Positions 32,376 through 41,968 of a DNA stretch of 64,000 bases are shown here, piece by piece. A program made the position numbers and the translations under genes. How positions within the stretch are numbered: the first letter of the stretch is position 1; the number at the start of each line of letters is the position of its first letter. This DNA comes from Apolygus lucorum. Taxonomy: Eukaryota; Arthropoda; Insecta; Hemiptera; Miridae. The stretch covers positions 31,898,881 through 31,962,880 of the forward strand of contig CM019170.2 in NCBI GenBank assembly GCA_009739505.2, read 5' to 3'. The notes under the pieces were generated by a model. It ran no database searches and had not been told where the DNA came from. It saw nothing but the letters and a program-made list of their open reading frames with translations.

Positions 32376-33301
32376 GGGGGTTCATGAGTCGGTTCTAATT
32401 TAACACTTTTTCATGTACCTGTTTCTCTGGATATATTCATGATATCTTCATACTTAAAAAAAAAAATCTTTATCTACTCTTCATATATCCACTGAGCGAG
32501 TTTCAACTTTGTTGTGCGAATATTATTTTACCTAGAGACAATATAGCAAAACAGTTTATTCATATTTTTCATGCTTATGATTTTTTAATTCTAGCCATGT
32601 TTCTGTTGGGAGTTTTCCGTCCAAACTTGTTCAATTACTGTAATAAACCACTCTCGACAATATTTAAAAAAAAATCCAAGTTGCCAGCTCTATTGGCTGC
32701 CGAGAAACAGGTAGCTAAATGATGAAAAACAAGGGTTTTCCGGTTTGGAGAAAAACCGCGATTTGTGAAAGGTTACCGTTGTTCGAGGTATTTGATCGAT
32801 AGTTCGTAATTATTTCATATTGAAGAAATTGAAAATTAGGTCTGATTATTCCTTATCTATGATTCTTATCAGTCAGTATTTGCACCGGTTAGGTAAGGTT
32901 ATTTCATATCACGTAGTACTGATAAGAATAATGGTTATACACTATTGGTTCACTTGATTTATCATTAGTCTAGTGCTATGCTATTTTTGTACTATTTGGT
33001 GGCATGGGAACCAGTGCTGGAACCATGGAGTAGGACATAGTGTATCAATCAGAACTTATGAACTGCGAAAGAACGGTAGGTAGTTACAGAAATATAGAAA
33101 CTATGAACCTAGAGCAGGAAACAGCTACCTATCCCCCGGAAACAGCGTTTGGCTCCTCAATCTTTGAAAACTCATATCTCTGCTTTCCACTGCTCAAAAT
33201 TAATATTTTTATATACCAACATGTCTGAAAAACCCCGCAGAATTTCATAAAAATAAAAACGAAAAAGTCGAAATATTTTCGATTTTGACTCATGAACCCC
33301 C
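32376..33301. mobile_element. TTAA-flanked terminal-inverted-repeat element
   Basis: Inverted GGGGGTTCATGAGTC arms (15 of 15 bases match) are each bordered by TTAA (32372-32375, 33302-33305), giving a 926-bp unit. TTAA targets are used by piggyBac and Kolobok transposases. The termini do not start CCC as in the 8771 element, so this is a different family. No transposase frame. Confidence 0.85.
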
Positions 33302-33305
33302 TTAA

Positions 33306-33744
33306 CGTATTCGTAAAATAAAATTTTACTAGAGATTCCAACAGTACCTGGTAAATTTCAGTGAGTTGAACCGTTCAGATTTCATTAGTTTAGATAGGTA
33401 GGTCATTGAAATTTGATGATGGTCGCCATTGTTGAGCTCACATTTTCGTTTCGTTGGAAGTGGTAGCTGAAGTTTCTACTTGATGATGATTTTATCTGTA
33501 GGCTTCACAGATTCAACAGTAACACGAGTTGAACGGTTCAGGCGTCCTGTTCACCATAGAATCCTGAAACGTGGTGCAGATACTCATTGAAAGCCAATAT
33601 GACGAAGTAACTTCAGCAGAACCTATGAGGTGTAAGCTCACTTGTCTACCATGATTGTCCTGGATGCTTAGGGTCTACTGATACTTATTAAAACGTAGGC
33701 AGACCTGAGGAATAAAACTCAGAGATTTCCAATTCATCCAACAT
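33306..33744. other. Unassigned stretch
   Basis: No supported feature. Confidence 0.3.
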
Positions 33745-34422
33745 TACGTGGACTATTTGAACTATTTCTTAATTAAGGAACAATTTAAGACGGTGTCTTG
33801 TTAGAGAATAAGTTTTTAATTGTGCACTTTTTTGTTGCCAACTTAACATCTGAAATAATAGAAATAATAATAATGGTGGGTACGTACACTGCTCCCCCTC
33901 TAGTACCTTGAGTAATTTCCGAATTTGCTTTTCGTCACTTTCTTTGAAAATATTTAAAAGTCGAGATTTTGCTGCTGCGTATTTATTAATTTCTGCTCCT
34001 TCAATGATGTCCCAAATGTTTTCGAGAATTTTGGGTTTCAAATTAGCAACTAGATGATTAGATTTAGACGAATCGGATCTTACTCCTCCATCCACTGTGA
34101 ATTGAGCTTTGACTTGGTAAAACCAAATTTCGGGGTTTTCTGCCCAAAATGGTGGCAACTTTATTTTCCTTGCAGAGTTAACTTCCTCGTTTCCCGCTTG
34201 TACAGGAAGATCTGCATCTCCACCTCCTTGGCTATTTTCTCCATTCATTTTAGTGTCCTTCGGAGTCACCAACATCCTAACGTGGACTATTTGAACTATC
34301 TCTTAATTAAGGAACAATTTAAGACGGTGTCACGTTAGAGAATAAGTTTTTAATTGTGTACTTTTTTGTTGCCAACTTAACATCTGAAATAATAGAAATT
34401 CTAATAATGGTGGGTACCTACA
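33745..34422 (-). mobile_element. Miniature LTR retrotransposon (TRIM-like): LTR - gag fragment - LTR
   Basis: Two direct repeats of about 145 bases (33745-33888 and 34279-34422) flank about 390 bases. On the minus strand each LTR starts TGTA-GTACCCACCATTATT and ends AAATAGTCCACGT. A purine tract AGAGGGGGAGCAG sits directly before the 3' LTR. Internal sequence is only a truncated gag, so pro and pol were lost by internal deletion. Copying would need proteins from a full gypsy element. The two LTRs differ at several positions. Confidence 0.88.
33889..34275 (-). pseudogene. Truncated Ty3/gypsy Gag in the miniature element
   Basis: ATG codons occur at 34275 and 34248 (MNGENSQ). PPFWAENPEIWFYQVKAQF at about residues 41-59 is the gypsy Gag signature, followed by a helical segment (NIFKESDEKQIRKLLKVLEG). 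The frame then runs through the purine tract, read as LEGEQ, straight into the 3' LTR; it stops inside the LTR at 33769. The zinc knuckle and all of Pol are absent. Gag normally forms the cytoplasmic particle around element RNA. This stump could at most supply its N-terminal half. Confidence 0.8.
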
Positions 34423-35483
34423 CATCCTATGACAATAACATCCGCTAAACAGCCTCTTGGAGACTTCTGAAAGCGATCAGGAGAAAGACGTATCAACTAA
34501 GTGAGCAATAAAGCCAAGTCCTCTCCTGATGGTCAAAGAGCGCGGATGTACAGGCTCTTTGGGACCTATATAGGAGTGATCAACGAAAAGATCGAAAAAG
34601 CTAACTTCCGTCTATATTATACTGGACTGGTGAAATTCGGTACATAGGGAGCAGTGAGTGTTATTGAGATTAATTCGAATCAACAGAGTAACTGCTCAGC
34701 TCCTGTTCTTTCCTGGACCACAGAAATTTCAGGCAGGCCAAGTATGGTTAGTATGATTATTGAAGCAATCTGAGCATCAAGTGCTCCCTGCACCATCATC
34801 AGACCAACCCGGAGCGAACCCGACGATGGAAAAATGAACTCCAAACGTAAAAACAACAGATGATAGCTACATCGTGGTGCCTCTCGACGGAAGAGAAGGG
34901 AGAAAGGGTCATTTTGTGCATGATTGGGCAGTTGAGATCGTATCGAATCCTACAGGCTACACTATCTGGTCCGAGCTATCATCCGGACTGCCGGTCACCC
35001 GTGTGATTAGTATCTATATTATTACCAGAACGAGCCGTTGGGTGAAAGAGGCTTTCTTGGGGGTTTAAAAGCGTTCGAGCGGACTTCGAGGTCAAAACAG
35101 TTTTGCCGCACGCCACGGGAGATTTGGATTGGATTTTGAAGCCCTCGTGACATCCCAAAAACCAACTATTACATTGTTTTCTGATAAAACATGAAATGGT
35201 TCCAGGAGTTTTTGCTGGTATTTTCCGCTCGCCAGTTAATTCTGAGAGATTATCCAGCTTGGAATGTTGCAACCAAACCGCGTATTGTTTACCTCACCGC
35301 GAAGGGCATTCTCAACATAACTTACTTCTGACTCAGGTAATTGGGTATAGTTTATTTGACTATTGTTAAAGCAGTTTTTAGCATTTTTTCTTGAGAATCC
35401 TTTTTAACTTGCTATTTCACTGGAAGAGCATAGAAGATACATTTTAGTCCTATAATACTCTTCTACATCTTATATATACGATA
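34423..35483. other. Unassigned stretch
   Basis: No supported gene. The frames at 34874-35272 overlap on opposite strands and carry no recognisable motif. Confidence 0.35.
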
Positions 35484-35721
35484 CCTTAAAGCACAGAGGC
35501 GCTAAGTCCATCCATCTTCCACGTTTTTTTTTCTTCAAAGATATTAAAATTTACCAAACAATTATTGACCTTCTTTTACGATTATAGCTTGAAAATGTAT
35601 TGAAGAAATTGAAGAGTTTGATGTAATAAGCCATTATTTCAGGGATTGTGCGCTGGTGATTACTTCTTTTGAGTTTTTCACAAAACTCCGTTTTTGGACA
35701 TAGCGCCTTTGTGCTTTAAGG
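35484..35721. mobile_element. Family S miniature TIR element, copy S1
   Basis: Inverted arms CCTTAAAGCACAGAGGCGCT and CCTTAAAGCACAAAGGCGCT, flanked by TA on each side (35482-35483, 35722-35723), suggest a Tc1/mariner-type MITE. A second copy is at 59566-59793. It is 238 bp and non-coding. Confidence 0.85.
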
Positions 35722-36438
35722 TATCGATGTGTTCCTGCATCAAATACAAAATTTGAATCCGAACTGTTCACTACTGAGTATAGAATTGCTCTCATAGTAT
35801 TTGTCGTATCACACAGGTTAAGATGCTACTCACAAATCACTCAATTTAGAATTATATAAAGTTCACGTTTATTAAATGTAACCAAGAAATAATTGAACTG
35901 GTGAACAGTCAGAATTGGGGATGGCAAAAAAGAATCGATTCTTATGAAAAAGATCGATGTTTTTAGATAATTTTTTTCTCCCTGAAGAATCGGAGAATGG
36001 ATTCAAAAATTCGAGAGTCGATCCGTTTCTTTTCATTAGCTGTTTGAGGGAAATAAATGATCATCAATAACAATGACTACTATCAATAATCATCACAACC
36101 ACAATGGGGAAGGAAAATTTATGAAGATCACTGCTTATCACAACCTAATGACCAAAAAGTGAGAAACTGCACCACCACCCGAGGAATTTATAATTCATGA
36201 CGACATTCAGTTATCCCGTTTTATTTATTTGATGGAAGGCTCATGAAGAAAAATTAGTTGGTTATCATTTTGCAGTAGGTATTCAGCTTTTTCGTGACAA
36301 ATTGTCAAAAAAAAACAAAAAACATCAATATGAAAGATACAAGTAGGTAGGTGGTTATTTGAAACTTAATAGAATTCAAGTAGATTTGTATGTAATAGGG
36401 TGTGCGCCTGGGTGGGAAAAACTGTTTATTGTTATTTT

Positions 36439-37279
36439 GCTTCCGAGTCTACCAAGGTAGCGGAAGCTTTGTTTTCACTTTTCAAGGACGAAAAAAAAAG
36501 TTCTCCAAAATCAAAATTTCCACTCGCGTTTTGCGTTTTAGACCTTTCTGAACAATTTTGCTTCCGTGTCTGTGTGTCTGTCTGTCTGTGTGTCTGTCGT
36601 GAATTCCTTGTAACGCGCATAACTATACGAAGTTATTGTCTGATTTCTATGAAATTTTCAGGGATTGTGCGGGTTGGTGTGTAGACGGTCCCCTATGAAA
36701 ATCATCATCCCCGGACTGATAGAAGCGACTGCGCATGCGCAAACGTGAATTCCTTGTAACGGCCATAACTTCTACATTTTCCATCCGATTTCAATGAAAT
36801 TTTCAGGGATGTTACAGATTAGTATTTAGATGATCCCCTATGAAAATCATCATCCCCGGACTGATAGTAGCCACTGCGCATGCGCAAACGTGAATTTCCT
36901 TGTAACGGCCATAACTTCCACATTTTCCACCCGATTTTAATGAAATTTTCAGGGATTATGTGGATTAGGTTGTAAATAGTCTCCTATGAAAATCATCATC
37001 CCCGGACTGATAGAAGCGACTGCGCATGCGCAAACGTAAATTCCTTGTAACAGCCGTAACTTCAACTGTCCCCCAGGGGTCGCGGGTTCGAATCCCACCC
37101 GAGGCTAAGTATTTTTTTGATCCAATCACATACATCTACTCACTTAATTTTTCATCTGAATTTGATGAAATTTTCTAGGATTGTCCTGGTGTTTTGAGAT
37201 TAACTACTATGCATCAGATCATCTATATAATCAGGTTATGGATACGAGGAAGCTATGTGCCACACCCACTTGGCAGACG
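36439..37279 (+). mobile_element. Family E copy E2
   Basis: The most complete E. It starts GCTTCCGAGTCTACCAAGG after TTTT and has an internal A run (36491-36499) and a CTGTGTGTCTGTC tract. Four units follow with period about 146 (CGTGAATTCCTTGTAACG near 36598, 36745, 36891 and 37036). After a T-arm-like GGTTCGAATCC (37088) it ends TGCCACACCCACTTGGCAGACG and a T run. TGCCA/TGGCA forms a small hairpin near the end. No protein frame. Confidence 0.85.
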
Positions 37280-37344
37280 TTTTTTTAATCTAAGGTAGAC
37301 CTCATTCTGAGAATTTTGGTACCAACTGCGACCTTCTAGCGTGT

Positions 37345-37480
37345 GTAAATCTTTTCCTATGAATTTTTAAAGTTTCGACCGTTTATGACGTCACAGTGGG
37401 CTGGGAGGTCCCGCCCAGGCGAGAGGGGCGCGTGACGTCATAAACGGTCGAAACTTTGAAAAATCATAGAAACAGATCTA
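37345..37480. repeat. Long-armed imperfect palindrome with TGACGTCA in each arm
   Basis: Arms AAAGTTTCGACCGTTTATGA (37370-) and its inverse ending AAACTTTG (37432-) pair over about 50 bases with few mismatches, around a GC-rich loop (37395-37431). Each arm holds the palindrome TGACGTCA, a CREB/ATF-type site by sequence. It may be a foldback element or the core of a lost TIR element. Confidence 0.85.
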
Positions 37481-37590
37481 CTCAAGGCGCACCCCCCATT
37501 AGACATTTAAATTTAGCTCCAGCTTTTAATTAGGATACTTTTGCTTAAAACAGTATCAATTCTTGAAAAAATCGATTCTTTAGAAAAAAA

Positions 37591-38971
37591 CGCTGCAAAT
37601 CATTGCTCAAAGGTTTATTATTTTCTGTATAGATCAGACTTCTGTATAGATCACTGGTTCTCCATCAATAGCACCTACCACCATCTGTATTCTCCCTTGA
37701 CCTTCCATCTCAAATTTCAGCTTCCTGCGTTCAATAGGATTGAAAATGACTTCGGAGCTCACTCAGCTGATCAGTGATCTGAAGAGTGAAGAAGATCTCC
37801 TCGAATGCTGAAGACGCCTGGAAGAGCACTTCCATTCAATAGGAGTAAAAATGGTTTTGGAGCTCACTCAGCTGATCAGTGATCTGAAGAGTAAAGAACA
37901 TTTTCTCGAATGCTGGAGACGCCTGGAAGAGCACTTCCATTCAATAGGAGTAAAAATGGCTTTGGAGCTCACTCAGCTGATCAGTGATCTGAAGAGTGAA
38001 GAAGATCTCTTCGAATGCTGGAGACGCCTGGAAGAGCACTTCCATTCAATAGGAGTAAAAATGGCTTTGGAGCTCACTCAGCTGATCAGTGATCTGAAGA
38101 GTGAAGAAGATCTCCTCGAATGCTGGAGACGCCTGGAAGAGCACTTCCATTCAATAGGATTGAAAATGGCTTCGGAGCTCACTCAGCCGATCAGTGATCT
38201 GAAGAGTGAAGAAGCCTTTGAGCAATGATTTGCAGCGTTTTTTACCCACCAACATTTTTTTTACCTACCAACTTTTTTTTACCTACCACCTAGGTACTAC
38301 CTACCACACCATACTGGCTTCACACCTTCACAATCAAGTTTATTAGAAAGAACTAAACGCTTCACACTCGATTGGAAAAATAGAAAGCTTCATATGGAAA
38401 TTTGATTACTGGTTACGCAGAAGGCAAAACTGTATACAAATCGAAGAAATGAACAGCGATCGCATTTTAGTCCGATAAAATTTGAATGGAGATTAGACCT
38501 CTTTTGCGATTCACACTCATGATTCTGTTTTATCGAAGGAAAACCTTTAAGTACTCGTAGGGACCGAACGGTTTGTCCTACAGAGCTCCGGGTGGTCTCT
38601 AAAATTTTTAAAAATTCAATACTATTTAAAATTGGTGAAAAAACGATACCTTCATTTCGAGAGTTTTCGAGCTAGGGCACTCTTGAAAATTTCAACCCTT
38701 AATTTTCACCCCTTAGAAGTGACCTACATCAACCAAAAGCTTCGCGGCACAACTAGACCCCAAATGGAGCCCATATACCAAATTTGAACCAAATCGGTCC
38801 AGTGTTGCTAAGAAAAGTGCCGCGTACGGCGTACGGCGGACGGACGGAAATTTTTTTATTCGATTTTCGTATTCTACGTACCTTGAAACGTAAAACATCA
38901 AATTTTGAGGGGGGGTTAAAATTTTTTTTTCTTGCTCGATTCCAAAGGCTTATTATTGAAAATAATAAACC
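37591..38971 (+). mobile_element. Family A copy A4 (extra repeat unit)
   Basis: CGCTGCAAATCATTGCTCAA follows an A run; the other end is the hairpin GGCTTATTATT / AATAATAAACC and AAAA. It carries five 105-base units (37746, 37851, 37956, 38061, 38166), one more than A2 or A5, which explains its extra length. Host sequence on both sides is the ATCGATT-rich hAT element. Confidence 0.9.
37851..38228 (+). CDS. Tandem 35-residue helical-repeat frame in A4
   Basis: ATG at 37851 opens 125 residues (three full units plus a 20-residue end). An extra unit upstream (37746) is closed by TGA at the Trp codon. Unit changes include KSKEHFLEC in the first and LTQPIS in the last. The termination AFEQ-stop again comes from the internal inverted end. 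The open frame despite changed unit number and several substitutions is suggestive of constraint but not proof of it. Product and role unknown. Confidence 0.5.
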   Translation: MVLELTQLISDLKSKEHFLECWRRLEEHFHSIGVKMALELTQLISDLKSEEDLFECWRRLEEHFHSIGVKMALELTQLISDLKSEEDLLECWRRLEEHFHSIGLKMASELTQPISDLKSEEAFEQ

Positions 38972-39065
38972 AAAATTGACGCAATTTTTTCAAACCATCA
39001 TTTTTAAAAGATCGATTCGATTTAAATCGATTCATTTTGAAGAATCTGACATCCCTGTTCAGAAT

Positions 39066-39282
39066 AATATTCTATATTATATATTATATATTCTTAATTC
39101 TATATTCTATATTCTATAATTCTTCTATATTATATGTTCTTAATATTATATATTCTATACTATATTATAGTGATGACATGATCGAAGACGTTGACACGAT
39201 TGTGTATGTGCAACCTAGCAACTGTTATAACAACTGATGGCATTGAATCCCTGATTACCATTGGAGATATATTATCAGGTCT
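39066..39282. repeat. AT-rich simple sequence, then possible gypsy LTR remnant
   Basis: 39066-39170 is TATATTCTATATTATA-type simple sequence. On the minus strand, a GAGGGGGGAGACC purine tract at 39279-39291 precedes TGATAATATATC, which could be the start of a truncated 3' LTR for the integrase remnant next to it. Confidence 0.5.
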
Positions 39283-40374
39283 CCCCCCTCAGTCCACTAC
39301 GTCTTAACTGGTAGGGATGGGCGATAGTCGATAGTTCAGCACTATCGATAGATCGATACTATCGATTAAAAACTATCGATAGTTTTTGGATAGTGGCTCT
39401 CCCTATTCTGTACCTACATGTCCGATGGAGAATTTAATGTAATTCAATTTAATTATCTATTACTTGCAGGATTCGTTATATTCATAAGAATACATAAATA
39501 TTTCAAACAAAAAACTAATTTATTTAAAATGTATAAAAATAATTTCCAGTTTAGCATTGCTCTTTGAGCCACATATTGCCAGTAGAGAGATACAGAGAGA
39601 GAAGGTAAGAGGTAAAGTCGATACCATGAATTTCGTGTCTTTGCACAAGTGGTGAATATGTACCATAATATATGAAATATATACATATGAATAAGTAATA
39701 AAATACTGAAGCGAGCCTCAACTTCGAGAATACCGATGAATTGAGGAGTTATTTCACTTGGATTTCCGGAGTTGAGACTGCACTGCTCGTCTGAGTATTA
39801 TTACAGCTCTCCAATGCAGATTTTCAAATACAAAAAAAGTAAAAATCTATCGATGGTGGATGACTATCGGTAGTACTATCGATAGTCAAGAACTATCGAT
39901 ATTTCGATAGTAACTATTGACTATCGCCAATCCCTATTAACTGGTCTACCTGCTTTTCCAGGATCCTGTCTTCTACGACTACTTGATAGAGAAGGTTGCC
40001 TTGTTTAGCCTGTATTATTCCTTCCATCCATCCATTTGTGTCCTCGCAGATCCTCTTATCAATACAGGATTTTCCACGTGGAATGTTCTTGACTCGTCTA
40101 GGGAACTCTTCCTTCTTGATTGCTTGGGCTCTTGGTCACAAATTAGCAAATCCAACTTTGAGCGAACGTTGTAGGAAAACATTTGCTTATAGGTTGATAT
40201 TCCTGTCGCATTTGGTGCTCTTCTTACTTGAATCAAGATTGTAGCTATTTTATGGTCGAGGTCCCCTTTGTCACATTGCTGGTCGTACAAAAAGATGGTA
40301 TGAGGGTTGGTGGTACATAATGAGATTATTTTATTGACGAAAAAATGTATGCAATGATCGCCTTTACAAACCAA
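39283..40374 (-). pseudogene. Ty3/gypsy integrase C-terminal remnant, split by a hAT element
   Basis: On the minus strand the frame reads QVRRAPNATGISTYKQMF, then VRSKLDLL, then FHVENPVLIRG, then GWKE, which is the end of a gypsy integrase and its C-terminal domain. After a frame change it continues QVVVEDRILEKQVDQL up to 39945. The last codons (RRSGLRG) resume at 39303 on the far side of the hAT insertion. No catalytic triad is present. The part above about 40290 does not match and may be unrelated. Confidence 0.75.
39312..39936. mobile_element. hAT element with perfect 8-bp duplication, rich in ACTATCGATAG
   Basis: The ends are inverted TAGGGATGGGCGATAGTC and TAGGGATTGGCGATAGTC. TTAACTGG lies directly outside both (39304-39311, 39937-39944). 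Many CTATCGATAGT words fill both subterminal regions. There is no transposase frame. It cuts the gypsy integrase remnant between its Leu and Arg codons. Confidence 0.95.
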
Positions 40375-40561
40375 AACGCCTTTTTATCGCGTTCCAGATC
40401 TGTGCGTGGCTGTCCACCCACTGGTATTGCGAAAATTTTGGAAGGTAAGATAAGAAGTCAATTTTTTCTATTTCTGGTGTCTTGTTACTCCCAAAAATCC
40501 AATTCTTTGAGGACTTAGAAGAGTAGCGCGTTATAAATACCCTTGGATATTTTGTTTGTGA

Positions 40562-41032
40562 ATGCCCACACGGTTCCCATTGTTTTGGGAGCTCGATTGT
40601 GTAAGACGTTTCAGGATGGTAAAGTGCATAGCGGTGTCAACTGGTTTTTTGTGCGCGATCCTTTTCGGAAATGGAACGAAAGAAGATAGGGAGGCCAAGG
40701 AGTACAAGATAATCCTTTTAGGGAAGTTGACTAATGAGACGGACAATTGTATTTGTCGAAGGAATGGTCGACTCAGCACTTTCAATTCATTTTACACTCT
40801 TACTTTCATGCTACCGTCATCGATAACGGATGGAATGTTTCACAATGAAAATTTCAATTCTGCGTTGAACCTTGATGAATCATTCACAAATAATAAAGCT
40901 GGGTACAGCCGACCGCGAACCTCTACAACTTCTATCGAAATAAGTTTTAAAGCAACGCCTACTCTAATGGAAGAAGCAAAGCACAAATTTGGTCCTAGTT
41001 CAAACAAGAACAAGAATGCATTTCATTATTAA
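40562..41032 (+). CDS. Unidentified open frame, 156 residues
   Basis: ATG at 40562. There is a hydrophobic stretch near residues 24-36 (AVSTGFLCAILFG), then a hydrophilic Ser/Asn/Thr-rich second half ending NKNAFHY. No domain recognised. It lies next to a gypsy remnant on the other strand, so it may be shadow sequence of a decayed element or chance. No promoter or splice evidence. Confidence 0.2.
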   Translation: MPTRFPLFWELDCVRRFRMVKCIAVSTGFLCAILFGNGTKEDREAKEYKIILLGKLTNETDNCICRRNGRLSTFNSFYTLTFMLPSSITDGMFHNENFNSALNLDESFTNNKAGYSRPRTSTTSIEISFKATPTLMEEAKHKFGPSSNKNKNAFHY

Positions 41033-41170
41033 GGTATCAATCGGCTATAACCAAATACTGACACCATAACAACACCCCCCCCGGTCAGAAAATCCATCTC
41101 TCCGTGTTCGATGAGGAAAAGTACTATTTTTTTGCCCCTCTTGGTTGAAGGTCACTACTAGGTCATCTCA

Positions 41171-41587
41171 TCAGTGTTCCGAATTTATTTTTTCCAGTCG
41201 TCGTTTACATGTGACAATTTTGATACTATGAAGTACGAGCCGTATTTGGTGTACTCTGCATTGCACTTGGGCATTATCTACCAGTATTCTTTTTCGATGT
41301 GACGTTTCCTTTTCCGAATTTTTTATATATGTCTGGACTTTTTTCCACAAACTATCTTTGTCTGGAGCTTTGTAGTGTGTCTCTGCGCCGCCATCAATCA
41401 CCGCTTTTTTCTTGAAGTCGATGCCACCCTCGGCGAGAAGTACAGCAGAGCTTCCAGGTACTACATTTGAATTTAACAACCGTTCGGACGAGGTAATTGC
41501 GTGAAGTCGATTGCAGCGTAGCCTACCTACCTCTACATAGTACCGTACACCAGCCACGTCATTGAATAGTTCTCTCCAAGGTCCCAA
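41171..41587 (-). CDS. Unidentified open frame, 138 residues
   Basis: Contains SSERLLNSNVVPGSSAV and ETHYKAPDKDSLWKKVQTY. No family recognised. Basic overall, with no signal peptide. It could be part of the same unknown unit as the frame at 40562 on the opposite strand, or a decayed element. Confidence 0.2.
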   Translation of the reverse strand: MGPWRELFNDVAGVRYYVEVGRLRCNRLHAITSSERLLNSNVVPGSSAVLLAEGGIDFKKKAVIDGGAETHYKAPDKDSLWKKVQTYIKNSEKETSHRKRILVDNAQVQCRVHQIRLVLHSIKIVTCKRRLEKINSEH

Positions 41588-41696
41588 GAACGACTTTTTA
41601 TGTTACAAATGAAGAGAACAATTGTATGGTCAGATAATCAGCCGAGGTAGGTTCATTTGCAAGAATTCAAGAGCCAAACGATTAGTTGACTATTTG

Positions 41697-41960
41697 AAAA
41701 CCGTTTATTCAGTTAGTTTTTCCCATTCTCCCTGGCAATAATTGCAATAATAATAATTATTATTGTTCGATTTTAATGATTCCAGCGGCAATATTTTAGT
41801 GTTTCAACTCCCTAGACTGCTGCATAAAATTAATTAAAAAAATTCTTGAACATTTCAAATTTAGGTACAACTTTTAAAGTTTGAGTGCCCGTAATTTACG
41901 GAAATACTAACCCGGGACGAACGAAGAACCGACTGAGACTCCCTCAATCACTTTGTATCA
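41697..41960. repeat. Dispersed repeat family C, copy 2
   Basis: Diverged match to 710-945 (GATTCCAGCGG, TTCAAATTTAGGTACAA, GGAAATACTAACCCGGGA). It abuts the TIR element that starts at 41969. Confidence 0.55.
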
Positions 41961-41968
41961 ACACAGAA

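Larger units (their letters stand above)
35916..39057. mobile_element. hAT-type element of 3.1 kb containing E2 and A4
   Basis: Termini GGGGATGGCA (left) and, inverted, GGGATGTCAG (right) are followed by ATCGATT-rich subterminal words. Flanks GTCAGAAT (35908-35915) and TTCAGAAT (39058-39065) agree at 7 of 8 positions. Most of the length is later insertions: E2 at 36439-37279 and A4 at 37591-38971. What remains of the host element is about 900 bases with no transposase frame. Confidence 0.75.

Noticed and set aside
37084..37105. Functional tRNA gene (GGTTCGAATCC)
   Set aside because: Only a T-arm-like half is present; no acceptor, D or anticodon stem can be drawn upstream in E2.
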